This document shows, one piece after another, positions 11,111 to 23,412 of a DNA stretch of 64,000 nt. Source of the stretch: Saxidomus purpurata (taxonomy: Eukaryota; Mollusca; Bivalvia; Venerida; Veneridae); NCBI GenBank assembly GCA_022818135.1, contig JAFMSR010000007.1, positions 11,417,007 to 11,481,006 on the forward strand, written 5' to 3'. Each line of letters begins with the position of its first letter. The first letter of the stretch is position 1. The position numbers and the translations under genes were made by a program. The notes below the pieces were generated by a model, which saw only the letters and a program-made list of their open reading frames with translations, was not told where the DNA came from and searched no databases.

Positions 11111-11699
11111 TCACAGGAGTAATATATACCAAGCTTGGATTGCTTATGGGTAACATATTTTACCCGGATTCATTTAGTTATGGCTCTTTGATTTTTTTCA
11201 AACAGTAGTTAATAGTTAGATGTTTGTTTGGGCGCGCTATATCTCTGCAACCAGTGGCTGAAAATCAATAAAACTTCTCATTATTGATAAATATAATTGA
11301 AACCTCCTACATATTATATAACAAGCAACTGCATTTAAGTTTCCAACACTCATATACGATGCTCATTTGCATGTGCTGTATCAAAGCGGCTGGCATAAGA
11401 TTAGAATAACTGACAGTGTGTCATAACTGACAGTGTGTCAGTGCGGCATCTCGGGGTATACATCATCTTAAGTGACATCTCTAGTTTGCAGGTATTCTAT
11501 CAATTCCAACATCAGTTTTACTAAGGCATCATGTCATTGCAAACTTTTTCAAATACAATGTATTTCTATTTCAAGAGTTCTATTTTGAATAGTTTTGAAT
11601 AGAACAGGTATTAAGAGACAATTCAGAGTTTTTTACATGTACATCTCAATATAAAAGACATATAAAAATTTAGATTTTCTATAGGTTGGTCCTGTTGTA

Positions 11700-13335
11700 C
11701 ATTTGCTTTTAAACTACTTTATCTTATAATTTAATTTAAATGATATGTGCTTTAAAACGTGAATTACTTTAATATTTAAAACTACTTTATTTTATAATGT
11801 AATTTAAATGATATTTGATTTAAAACGCGAATTACTTTAATATTTTAAACTACTTTATCTTATAATTTAATTTAAATGATATTTGCTTTAAAACGCGAAT
11901 TACTTAAATATTTTAAACTACTTTATTTTATAATTTAATTTAAATGATATTTGCTTTAAAACGTGAATTCCTTTAATATTTTAAACTACTTTATCTTATA
12001 ATTTCACTTAAATGGTATTTGCTTTAAAACGCGAATTGCTTTAATATTTTAAACTACTTTATTTTATAATTTAATTTAAATGATATTTGCTTTAAAACGT
12101 GAATTACTTTAATATTTTAAATTACTTTATCTTATAATTAAATTTAAATGATATTTGCTTTAAAACGTGAATTACTTTAATATTTTAAACTACTTTATTT
12201 TATAATTTAATTTAAATGATATTTGCTTTAAAACGCGAATTACTTAAATATTTTAAACTACTTTATCTCATAATTAAACTTAAATGATATTTGCTTTAAA
12301 ACGCGAATTACTTTAATATTTTAAACTACTTTATCTTATAATTAAACTTAAATGATATTTGCTTTAAAACGCGAATTACTTTAATATTTTAAACTACTTT
12401 ATCTTATAATTTAACTTAAATGATATTTGCTTTAAAACGCGAATTACTTTAATATTTTAAACTACTTTATTTTATAATTTAATTAAAATGATATTTGCTT
12501 TAAAACGTGAATTACTTTAATATTTTAAACTACTTTATCTTATAATTTAATTTAAATGATATTTGCTTTAAAACGTGAATTACTTTAATATTTTAAACTA
12601 CTTTATTTTATAATTTAATTAAAATGATATTTGCTTTAAAACGTGAATTACTTTAATATTTTAAACTACTTTATTTTATAATTTAATTAAAATGATATTT
12701 GCTTTAAAACGTTAATAACTTTAGTATTTTAAACTACTTTATCTTATAATTTAATCTAAATGATATTTGCTTTAAAACGTGAATTACTTTAATATTTTAA
12801 ACTACTTTATTCTATAATGTAATTTAAATGATATTTGCTTTAAAACGTTATTTACTTTGATATTTTAAACTGCTTTATTTTATCATTTCATTTAAATGAT
12901 ATTTGCTTTAAAACGTTATTTACTTTAATATTTTAAACTACTTTATTTTATAATTTAATTTAAATGATATTTGCTTTAATAAAAGTATTAATTACTTTAT
13001 TATTTTTAACTACTTTATTTTATAATTTAATTTAAATGATATTTGCTTTAAAACCGTTATTTACTTTGATATTTTAAACTACTTTATTTTATCATTTAAT
13101 TTAAATGATATTTGCTGTTAAAAAATTATTTACTTTTAATATTTTATTAAAAACTACTTTATTTTATAATTTAATTAAAATGATATTTGCTTTAAAACGT
13201 TATTTAAATTAATATTTTAAACTACACCATTTTTTTTATAATTTAATCACTAAATGAGATTTGCTTTAAAACGGGATTAAATTACTTTAATATTTTAAAA
13301 CTACTTTATTTATTTTATTATTTAATTTTAATTAT
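11700..13335. repeat. 68-bp AT-rich satellite array, about 24 copies
   Basis: The phrase aaactactttat recurs at 11,711, 11,779, 11,847, 11,915 and 11,983, an exact 68-bp period; each unit also has aatgatatttgctttaaaac and a CG-containing g(c/t)gaatta. Copies are nearly uniform in the centre and become irregular, with small insertions, after about 12,970. Confidence 0.97.
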
Positions 13336-13339
13336 GTTT

Positions 13340-14820
13340 AAATAATAATTTATTTATGTAGATAAAGAAACAAGTTGCATTTTGTTTTAGTTTAAAAATG
13401 CTCCCATTTATTTGGAAAGCGACTCTTTATTGTTGTCTGTCTTTAATTCTTGTGTTTAACAGAATAATGTATACCAAGAATAACAAATAGTTATTGTGGC
13501 TGTGTCTAGATTCAGTGGGTAATTGTTAATGTTCTGCCTATATCATACATAACTAAGATAAATTATAACCTATAATCATTAGACATTTCAGAAATATAAA
13601 TCGGTTTCTAACTTAGTACATTTTGGATGATGCTTTCGGTGATAGCCCGTGAGAGTTTATATCCTTTGACATAACAAAACTTTAAAATAATAATATATTT
13701 ACTCAGCCAAACTATTTACAATCCATTTATAATTAGAAAGATACAGTCTGTTAAAGACATTTTAACGTAGATAACTATGGACGTTTAAACAAGTTTTGAT
13801 ACAAGTTTTTAAACAGTGTAATTAAAACTGTGATTAAAACTGTGTAAATGGTTGTTGTAAATTCAACTTACACAAACCTGGTTCCATAGTGTTTTCCATT
13901 TTATTGTTGTTTTTATTATATGTTGTTAGTACTGGCAATTCGATCGCCAATCCCGCTTAACATGCACTCCAAAATAATTGTATCGTAAAGACAGGTGGTT
14001 AAAACAATGATTCTACCATCTAGCAGACACCTAGTATGTAGATTAGTAAATAATTAAAAATTGCTGTTTTGTCTTTCATGATATCATGTAAGAATGACTC
14101 CTGTAATTAAAATAATCTGTTGGATGTGTTTGTCCATTTTCCCATTTTTACGCTTCAAAATTCAGGTATGCTACATAACTCTTTGTAGGGATACATTGTA
14201 ACTTGCTGTTTTAGCCTTTTTCTCGGTTTTGTTTTTCTAAGGCTCAAGAAGTGTCAAGTTACAAAAGTGTATAGACACTCAAAAATGCACGTTATATATA
14301 TATATTTTCGGTTACATTTTGATATCCAAGTGCAAATGTTGTTTATTCTTAATTTCATGAGTACATGATTACTAGTTGTCTCCTTTATGATAAATGTAAG
14401 TATAGAAGCTGAATTATCGACTTAAATATTCATAATTTATTGATCATGTTTTATTTAGCTTGTCTTTATAATTGCATATGTTCGTATTGATGTTGTGAAA
14501 TAAATGTAGAAAATCAACATAGTATTCTATTTATTCAAATTTACTCACGAGATGTACGTGCTGTAATGACCAATTTCTAATCTTTATTCAGCATATGAAC
14601 GAAATAAATATATTAAATAATTTAAATTCAAAGTTTCTATATTTAGGGAAATAAAATATAGCTATTAAAACTTAGACAAAGTATCTGAAAATAATAAACC
14701 TTTAACAATTCTATTAAGATTAATTATTTGCAAGGGAAAAGTTGACAATGTACACAAAATGACATTCTCATTTTACAATGATGGTAATGGTTTTGGTCAT
14801 GCGAGTTACCAAGTGAAACC
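13340..14820. other. AT-rich intergenic spacer
   Basis: No coding exon or clear repeat was recognised apart from a short (ta)n run at about 14,293. Confidence 0.5.
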
Positions 14821-14932
14821 CGGTTGTTCGAAACTTTAACCGGCTGTTAAGCTTGTGTTTCCAACCAAGACTTTTTTCAATCAAAAGTCAATCAACGGTT
14901 AGCTTAACAGCCGCTTAAAGTTCTGAACAAGC
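14821..14932. repeat. Foldback MITE, about 112 bp
   Basis: Left arm cggttgttcgaaactttaac and onward (cggctgttaagctt) is mirrored by ...agcttaacagccgcttaaag then ttctgaacaagc. The centre carries cttttttcaatcaaaag. Imperfect palindrome typical of a small foldback element. Confidence 0.8.
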
Positions 14933-15149
14933 AGGCCCTGTCCACTAAAGTTGCTAAACCCATCAAGGAAATCAAGTAGTGTGATAGGAAGGTGCAAGAA
15001 AACAAACCCAAAAAACTTTAGGACCGTAACCTATGAGATACATATTTCGGCGCATTTAGCCATGTGAGATAAAGTGAATGTAACATGTTCATGAGTTGTG
15101 GATAAGGAAATCCCACCCGAGGGTTGAGATACGTCCAAACAGGCTCTCC

Positions 15150-16045
15150 ATTTCTCCCGGGGGGGGGTCTCTATGACTAACTAAACTATGCTGATTACTT
15201 TCGACCGTTTAGTCCTCTTTTTAAGCGACCTCAATTATGTTTGGTTAAAAGTCTGATTGGGATATTTTTAATGGTGAAATATCAAGTTTTTAACGATTAT
15301 TTTATCTTCGTTTCCCATAATACCGGAGTGGCTAAGGATCAAACTAAGTAAATTTATACTCTATAATCTCTATGTTTATTTAACAATTTGTTGAATAATT
15401 TCATTATCCGTTTTACTATTCAAAGATTGGAGCACTGAGAGAGAATCTGAGGAAATAAAGAAATCATATTTGGTCGTTTAGTTATAGATTTTAAAATAAA
15501 AGGTACCTCTATTGCTTTGACTTCTGTTGTAAAAATCTAGGAATCATCTGGCAAACTCTATTTGCTAAGTACGGAGAGAAGGCTGAAAACGGACTGCAAA
15601 ATCAATTTATTTTATGTTTTCCAGTGAATTATAGAGTTGTTCCCCCCCCCCTCCGCTTCCCTCTCTATGCTAAATAAAAGCTGATAATTTCCACGTAGTC
15701 CTTTGTAACGTGATTACCATTTTTATTTTTCAAAGTTTTGAATATTTTTAACCCGGAATTATCAAGTTAAAAAGATTATTTCAGCGTAATTAATGCAATA
15801 CCATGCGACGATGATCGTTTAAATGACGTCTATTTTCGCTATGATTCTGGTGACGTTTTCCACGATTTGTTGAATATTTTGTTACGATATAATATTCAAA
15901 AATAAGTAGAGTTTTAACCATAGAAATAAACAGAAAAATATTTGGTGTCGGTGTAATTATAGATATTTAACTCGTAATAAAAAAGTTGCTCTATTGCTTT
16001 ACTTCTGGTGCGCAATCTAGGAAATATCATCTGGCCAACTCGTGA
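15150..16045. repeat. Diverged tandem duplication of about 470 bp
   Basis: Two copies in direct order. Each opens with a G- or C-run and 'ctctatg...' (15,150 and about 15,640), has 'gctgat.a.ttt..ac', a 'tat.tttaa...aatatcaag...' core and ends 'ctattgctttgacttctg... aatctaggaa..catctgg' (about 15,510-15,555) versus 'ctattgctttacttctgg... caatctaggaaatatcatctgg' (about 15,993-16,035). Substantially diverged; function unknown. Confidence 0.65.
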
Positions 16046-16223
16046 AATTGCTAACTATCTTACACCGAAGGCAACAATTGCACATCCACTATCTAATCAC
16101 CATTTTTTATTCGCCTTAAAAAATCTATTTCAGTGAGTGGAAACAAACTCGTTAAATTTCGATTTACAAATTTCTGGAGATGTATGTGACTTTTTGTTAT
16201 CACGTGAAATATCAGTATAATAT

Positions 16224-16350
16224 GGTTATTAGTATAGAAACGTGATCCAGCATGCCGGATTTGCTCGAGTCGTGATTGCGTAGCACGAGTATGATCCGAC
16301 CGCGACCAGAGCTAATCCGGCTTATGGATCATGTTACTATACTAATGACC
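16224..16350. repeat. Foldback MITE, about 127 bp
   Basis: Left ggttattagtatagaaacgt with gatccagcatgccggatt is mirrored by aatccggcttatggatcat then gttactatactaatgacc. Imperfect terminal palindrome over about 40 bp per arm. Confidence 0.8.
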
Positions 16351-16439
16351 CTTTTATTTTATACATTTTGACACATGTTTGCGCGAATAGACTACATTAA
16401 AATGACATTTTAAGCTTTGAATTGAAGAAAAACTCTTTT

Positions 16440-16660
16440 TAGCGCGAAATATTCATAGTGTGCGACGTCATTTTATTGACGTCATCGTGTAGTAAAGACC
16501 CAGTCAAAAGCGACGTTATTAACGTCATGTGTATTTTAGGGCCAATTGAATGTACTATTACAAATAATGCCGCACTGTCCGTATTGCACGCACATACAAT
16601 ACGGATTTTTTCTGTCCGGTCGTATGTGATGGTTGAATAATGTCTGTATTTTTGACAGAA
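16440..16660. other. CRE-like tgacgtca cluster, non-coding
   Basis: Holds gacgtcattttattgacgtca (16,464-16,485) and nearby gacgttattaacgtcatg. These are repeated TGACGT half-sites, compatible with CREB/ATF-type binding or with a decayed foldback repeat. No gene start was identified next to it. Confidence 0.3.
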
Positions 16661-17009
16661 CATTCATTGGTATATAATAAAACTGTTGATTACATCTGAT
16701 AACAACCACTTCGTCGCATGCATAAATGTTTGGAATGTATGCCTGTTACTGTGGAACGTACACACATCAACTACATTAGTAGATCAAAGGCAAGACATTA
16801 TGAATCTTAAAATGCGGTAATTTTATACTATTTGTGGTCAATGGCAAGCAGACTATTTATACTCTTGCCAGAAAAATGCAAGTGAGACCGACTATACATT
16901 GGTTACACTAGGTAGACGGTTTAGACTAGTTAAATGAAATTTGAACAACTGAGTTTGGTGTTTGTTCCATTCTTGAACCAAGTGAGAACAGCCGCTACGC
17001 TACATAATA

Positions 17010-17830
17010 CAGTAGACTCCCAAAATTCCGGACCCCTAAAAATTCGGTCACCTCGAAAATCCGGCTGTTTTTTCACCGCCCTTCTCTCCATTAACATTAA
17101 TGTTGAAATATCCCCAAAAACTCCGGTCCCTCAATATTCCGAATTCCGGCCGATACTTTTGGCCCAAATATGACATTGTGTATTAATATGACTCTCAATA
17201 ATCCGGTCCCTGTCTGGCGTGCTGTCTGATGTGCCGGTGGCGTGAAAATATTTGTCGGCGATTATCTAATTTTCACAGTCTGTCACAAAGGATTAGTGAT
17301 AACTAGCGTAACAATTGTAACAATGCACTGTATAACAAATGCGTTGGGACTTTGCTTTCATCTTGTGATTGTGAGACTTTTTAAATCAATTGATATTAAA
17401 AAGATAATTCGGAACTTAGTAAAAAGAAAAGACGAAAAATGAAACAGAAGGCACGGGACGACGTTTATAAAGTGAAATATCAGTTTTAAATGTATAGTGC
17501 TAAACGGAAGCACTTCAACTTTACTTTAAACAAATATTTACTTGGGTTTTAGACTTCACGGCATTTTATTATTACGCGCCGATTCATGCCGACATTTCTG
17601 CAGAGCTAAATGATGTGAATGTTCTTTTATGTTTTACAGACTTGGGCGTAAATTTAAGTGTTTAATATGAATTTTAATTAAGACGATCATTTTTGCAAAG
17701 GAACCTCCGTTTTCATATAAATGTATATCCCGTATACAATACAGGAAAGACCAGAGTAATGAACATTACAAAGTATCCGGTAACCTAAAAAATCCGGTCG
17801 ATTTTCTCCCGCCATTTCGAGGTTATACTG
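17010..17830. mobile_element. pogo/Tc1-mariner-like non-autonomous element, 821 bp, TA target duplication
   Basis: The left end CAGTAGACTCCCAAAATTCC and the reverse complement of the right end CAGTATAACCTCGAAATGGC are alike, and TA dinucleotides flank both ends (17,008-17,009 and 17,831-17,832). Just inside, both ends carry repeated 'attccgga/aatccgg' motifs. CAGT.. termini with TA duplications are characteristic of pogo-type DNA transposons. No intact transposase frame inside. Confidence 0.65.
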
Positions 17831-17834
17831 TACA

Positions 17835-18650
17835 TTATTATAAAGTTGATTTTACCGACCCATAAACAATGCTACCTTAGTCCAATTTAGATCGGCTTAA
17901 AGTTCTGTATAGACGTAGTAAATTTGTTAGACGTTTTGCAAGTAGGTCCATTGTAAAACAATAATCAGATATAGAAAAAGTATATTATTATACGAAAGGC
18001 GACCCAGAATTAACCGGACTTTTTTATCACGCCGACAAAAGTCACAGTAGCAAGATCACAACTGCACAGTTCGCTGTTAAATCTCCATTTGACCATCTTT
18101 AGGCTTGAACATTTCATTCCATTTAATTAAACAAAAAGAAAATTCAAGATACATATAAAAGAAACGACGCGGTCAGCGTCAACAACTCAGAAAGACGTTT
18201 GCTGACGTTGTGTTCGATATATTACTTATCTATTAACACGTGAGGAATCCATCTGGTGCTGATGATCTGTCCCATAACCTTACCCAGTGTCATCGCAATT
18301 CTTCAAATATCCCTAAAATGACCCGCTTGCGACTATCACCAACATCCGCCAAACTAACGGAGATGCCTTAATCGGAGATCATAATCAAAACAAATGTGAC
18401 AATATTACTACTTTAACATTATTTTATGGTTTTTAATTTTTGAAAATCTTTTTTTTTTTCTCCAATAAACAAATTCGAGTCGCAGTGATGCGTATGAAGG
18501 TATAGGTTACAAGTAGGCTGTTACTTTAAGGTACCACATAGTCTTACTGTTTATGTAAATAAAAAGGTTATGAGATCGGTCTATTGGCATGCATGTTACG
18601 AATCTTGAAGCATAATGATAAGTATATATGAAAAGGGGTATATCGTTATG
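17835..18650. other. Spacer with no supported feature
   Basis: AT-rich with scattered stops in all frames; nothing recognised. Confidence 0.4.
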
Positions 18651-18654
18651 TGGA

Positions 18655-18730
18655 CTTATTCAGCTCGGAACCCTCCTGTCATGACAGCGTCTCCGACCAC
18701 TCGACCACGGAGCTGGATGAACTGCATAGG
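18655..18730 (-). mobile_element. tRNA-derived SINE head
   Basis: On the - strand the sequence reads ccgtggtcgagtggtcgga (box A-like, TGGTCGAGTGG) and about 30 nt later gagggttccgagctg (box B-like, GGTTCCGAG). Spacing and motifs fit a tRNA(Ser)-like pol III promoter. There is no complete cloverleaf, so a SINE fragment is likelier than a functional tRNA gene. Confidence 0.6.
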
Positions 18731-19015
18731 TATATAGGTCACTCATACCTACATGTAAGATCTCATTGGTCAGCTTGAGTAACCTACTCTTATCCAAATA
18801 GACTCATCTATTACTGGGTAATACTGCATTAAGAATGTATAGGTAATAATCTCCAACTTCCGGCAATGAAATTGTATTAGCTAGCAGACCTTGAGGGAAT
18901 GAATGCCGGGGCCTATAGAAACGGGAGATGGACCTGTATAAAACCACGAACGAAAACGAAACGAAATGATAAACTTGTCATCAAGTCAAATTATAGAAAA
19001 TTGATGTGCATTTGT

Positions 19016-19046
19016 TCAGGGTCCGTATATTACATACGGACCCTGA
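19016..19046. repeat. Perfect inverted repeat, 13-bp arms, 5-nt loop
   Basis: tcagggtccgtat - attac - atacggaccctga. Isolated perfect hairpin in intergenic DNA. It could be the tip of a foldback element or a palindromic binding site. Confidence 0.85.
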
Positions 19047-21440
19047 TTTGTTCCCCAATGGAAAAATCAGTTTGAATACAGTCTATATGTTTTCAAACTT
19101 AAGGTGAAAGTATACTATAATGTTTTTTTTCAATAGGCTACCTAAGCTGTTTAGTAACAGATTGAAACTAGACGATATTTCAATTAGTCTATACTTTATT
19201 TAACGTTATTTATGGCCAAAAATGTCGCGCCCTTTTTACGTCTGTTGCATGGAGACAAAATTTATGTTACACTAACTGCACTTAAAGATCATTTATTCAG
19301 TTGGCGTATTACAATAAAATTTACATCAAAATGAAGCTAGTAAAATTGCCTACTTGGCTGGTTACCCTGTATTACTTTGCGTTTAAGCTGTTCAATAAGA
19401 GACTGAAAAAACAACATTTTCCTTTTTTGATTTTTCCAACCAAAAATGCTTCAAGAGAACTGTCTCTTCACATAATTATATCTAATTTATGTAACACCGG
19501 AGGTTCAGTCTGCCCATGAACTCGTGAGCGGTAAAAGGCAACCATCCTGTATTTATACAAGTATTTATACAAGTGGTCTTATTGAGACCCAGTTTTTAAC
19601 TTAACCAAGGGATCACTAAGACAACCATTTAGAATCATTTTTCTGATGATCGAGTATTCCTTTGGGATCTCGGTCTTTGCAAAATCAAAAAGTTGATAAT
19701 TAGTCTGATGTACTGTTAATGTAATTAAATACATGCATTTATTTCTGATATCGTCGTCTTAATACTATCGTAATCTTCTATTCTTTTCTATTCGGAAGGG
19801 CCGTCCATTATATTAATGTTGCTAGACGACTCATTTGCTTTTGTTCTGTTTTGTCACATGTCCTTTTTTATGTACATGTATATGCAATAAAATATGATTA
19901 TATACCGTTGTTTAGAACATGACCCGGAAATAATAAAAGTACCATTCTGACAATTTTTTTCAAGGGCCACGTACTAAATTTGTCTGAAAATTGTCAAATC
20001 GGCGAGATGACCTAGTTTTTGCCTTTCAAATGTTGCCTAAAAGTCATTGTTCCTTCCAAGGAAGGGACACTTAGATTTGTACAGACACACTTGACTGAAC
20101 AATGCAGCACGTAAGCCGTTTTTCGGTGTGTTTCCGTTATAAATAAACGTTGTGATATTGAAAATTAGATGGAACCAACTAACAACCAATATAGCCGTTC
20201 TTTTCTGTACTCTCTACATGTTTACGTTACTATGGTTATTTCCCTTTTTGTGGTAACTTCACTGGGTAAGCTATAGTCTCACTATTTGCACTTCGAAGGC
20301 AAACCGATTTTACAGGTTGACATTTAAAGGTTGTTGGCGAATAGATTGTTGAAACTAACATCTTATCATTTACACTATTTATGTTCATTTAGCGCTTAAT
20401 GCAAGCAGATTTTCATGGAGGTATTTTAAAATTGATTTCCTACCTGGTGCCCAACCAAGATAGAGTATTTTATCATAAGAAATGATACACATACTTGCCT
20501 GCAGAAAGATACAAAAAAAACCTAATACTAATTGTGAAAATTTGCATTAAAATTATATATTAGATGGAATTCATTAGAAATCAAGTTGAAAAGAATTTAC
20601 CTCCCTTTACCACTTGGGTGCGCACCCAAGATAGGTTGAAAAAATCAATTCAGAAGCTAGACGTACGTTTAAAACTGCATTTTGGTTCAGAAGTTAAGAT
20701 ATTGTAAATCATCCAATTCAAAGTAAAAGTAGAAATTAATTGAAAAAAAAAGAAAACTCAACGTTTTAAATACTTTCATATTAAAGGGAGAATAACAAAA
20801 TTTCATAAAAAGTTAAAGAAGTAACTTTCTGATAGGGATCTAACTCAAGTAATGGGTCTTTTTGTTCATTAAATTTATCTCTAACAGAATATACAAAAAG
20901 TAAAAATTGTCATAAAATGTTGCTTCATAGTAATTGACCATCTTTAATAGCCGTCCGCCTTCTACAAAATGGTGTGACAGTTATAAAATATCAGATTTGT
21001 GTAAGGGGTCACACTGAAACGCCAAATTAATTAGGCTAGGTAAGCTATTGCACACATATACAAAATAAGCTATTGCACGTTGGACTTGCAGAAATCGCCC
21101 GACAATGCGTTTGCTTTTGCATTATGAGTTTGACAAATAGCTGAAAGAATGTTTTTTTACATATCGTTTGCATAGCGTAGAAATATTGTTGCTGGAAGTA
21201 TTGGCGCGAACTTACCATGTGACCATATAAAAGCAGATTTAGCGTGATGTAGTAACAGGTGTGTGGAGTATTAAATATTGTAGATACTAATGCCTGAATT
21301 GGCTTAGACTGTCGCAGTTTGTACTTCAATAATATATATAGAAAGATGTGCCCTAGAAGGAACTTTTGGAATGCTATAACTTGTTAAGAGAAACTTTTTG
21401 TTCAAATTATACAATAACTAGATGGTTGTTTTTGTCACAA
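19047..21440. other. Intergenic spacer
   Basis: No supported gene. Short direct similarities exist (for example 'cctaagctgttta...gagact' around 19,140 and 19,385; 'gtgcccaaccaagatag' at about 20,446 versus 'gcgcacccaagatagg' at about 20,620), suggesting small decayed repeats. Confidence 0.4.
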
Positions 21441-22471
21441 ATACATGTCTCCCCTATGGCAGTTTGTCAATAATCACACTGAAACATGATATTAAAAAAA
21501 CACAAAAATCAATTTTCAGTAACAGTGACCTTGACCTTAAATTTTTTATTTTTGCTTAAAACAATATAAAAGCATAATTTTTAAAAATCTATTTTAAGTA
21601 ACAGTGACATTGACCTTAAAAAAATTTTTTTTTTTTTGAACACTTTAAAAACCGAAAAATATTTTTATAAAAATTAATTTTTAGTAACTGACATTAACCT
21701 TAAAAAAATTTTTTTTTTTGCTTAAAAGACTAAAACTCAAAAGATTAAAAAAAAAAAATCTTTTTTTAGTAACTGATCTTGACCTTGACCCTAGTGACCC
21801 CCGATGCAACCCCAAGCTTCTTCTCCATGCAAGCTACCTACACACAAAGTTTCATTGCAATTGGTCACTCCTAACTGGTGCTGGGGCTCGTTTTGGGGAG
21901 GCTACATTTTTGGTACGTGGCATTCCCTGTTTGATATTATTTTTGTTTTTTTGAGCAGAAACCATTTTTCTATTTTGTAACAGTGACCTTGACCTTGAAC
22001 CAAGGTGGTTGATAGGTACACTCTGCACATCTTGTCACTTTGGTGAACATTTGTGTTGAGTTATTCTTATATCCTACAAGGGGTTCAAGAGATATGGAGC
22101 AAACACGAAATACAGTCTTATGACCTTTGATCTCTGTGACCTCAAGCCAGCGCGGTTGGTTTATGGGTTCTGCACATCCAGTAGTTCAGGTGAATATCTG
22201 ATCAAAGTTTAATGAAAATCCTTCAAGGGGTTATGAAGATACAGAGCAGACACTAAATGCAAGGCTAAAACCTTTGACCTTGACCTCGAGCCGGCGCAGT
22301 TGGTTCATTGGTTCTGCATATCGTCTAGTTGAGGTGAACATCTGACCCAAGTTTCATGAAAATCCTTTAAAGGGTTTAGGAGATATGGAGTGGACACGAT
22401 TTGCTGGGACAGACGGACGGATGGATGGCAACAACAATACATCTCCCCCATACTTTATAGGGGAAACATAA
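21441..22471 (+). mobile_element. Dispersed repeat 'acatgtctcccctatgg' with 'cagtgaccttgacctt' units
   Basis: Starts acatgtctcccctatggcag and ends catactttataggggaaaca, so the two ends are partly inverted (tctcccctat versus ataggggaaaca). Internally it repeats 'agtaacagtgaccttgacctt' followed by poly-T/'gcttaaaa' (four times), then a unit with 'caagtttcattgcaattggtcactcc' and, near the end, 'gacggacggatgg'. Related units make up the 39.3-40.4 kb element. Confidence 0.75.
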
Positions 22472-22914
22472 TTGCCTATGAAACAGGGTATCAAAGTTCT
22501 TCATAAGCAATTTAACAAACAAGGTACATATATCTGAAAAACATACAAATGAGACCCTGGACAGATATTTATCTCTATACCAATAACACATTCCAAATAT
22601 ATCATTGCTCTTTTGGGTAAAAAGAAAACAAAAGCTGAGTTTTTCATTCACCTTTTTTACTTTTTTAGACTTGATCACAATATAGCACAAGTTGCAACAT
22701 CAACAGGTCAATTACAACAGCACTAAATGCAAGACAACAACTTCATCTGTATGCAGAAATACATTACAACCAATTAAAAATAGTTCTTTCAAGGATGCAG
22801 CATAATTTATATACATAATAATGAGTAATTCATTGCTCCAGCACTGAGATTCTATATATACAGACAACTCCAATTCAAAGGAGCCATGCTGTGCAAAAAC
22901 CAACAGATTGTGGA

Positions 22915-22997
22915 CTGGTCATCAAACTATTGCACTAAGTCTGGTATCTGCATATAAACAAAGAAGCAGATACCGGTACAAAGTTTGATGGTCAACC
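22915..22997. repeat. Imperfect hairpin around ggtatctgc/gcagatacc
   Basis: ggtcatcaaact...ggtatctgc on the left pairs with gcagatacc...agtttgatggtc on the right. A small imperfect foldback of about 83 bp. Confidence 0.6.
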
Positions 22998-23274
22998 CTT
23001 ATTACAACAAAGGTTGGTTTTCATACACCACAGCTCACAGGCTTTTTACTCTGCAATGTGCAAGCAAATGTGAAATCAGTAAACTCTGTATTGTTTGAAT
23101 CCATGACATTAAATAATTAAGATCAGAACTAAAATGCCATGATGAAATATGTATTCTCACAAGTTACAGTGACTGTATGTCAGCCCATACATACTGAACA
23201 TAGTCTGTCTTCCAGTATGCTCTTTTGTAACAATAAAATAACCATACATTGCCTTTACTTGATGTTGTTTCAGA

Positions 23275-23412
23275 CAATTCAGGGAAGCTGACCAAGATCT
23301 GTGTCCTGACAGAAAAACTGACAAACACCTGTGTACCAACAGCATATCTGACTATATTTGAAGGCACTGATATAGCAAAGTTTAGTAGAAAGATGTTCCA
23401 AGATATTACTGA
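23275..23412 (+). CDS. Exon-like open segment, unknown product
   Basis: Between a good acceptor (gatgttgtttcag) and a donor-like gaag|gtagat, one frame stays open and reads NSGKLTKICVLTEKLTNTC onward with balanced codon composition, ending KMFQDITEG. No flanking exon with matching phase was found and no family was recognised. It may be an exon of an unseen gene, a processed or TE fragment, or chance. Confidence 0.25.

Noticed and set aside
16934..17173. 79-codon + strand ORF
   Set aside because: Overlaps the left terminus of the pogo-like element; apparent Ser/Pro pattern comes from its subterminal repeats.
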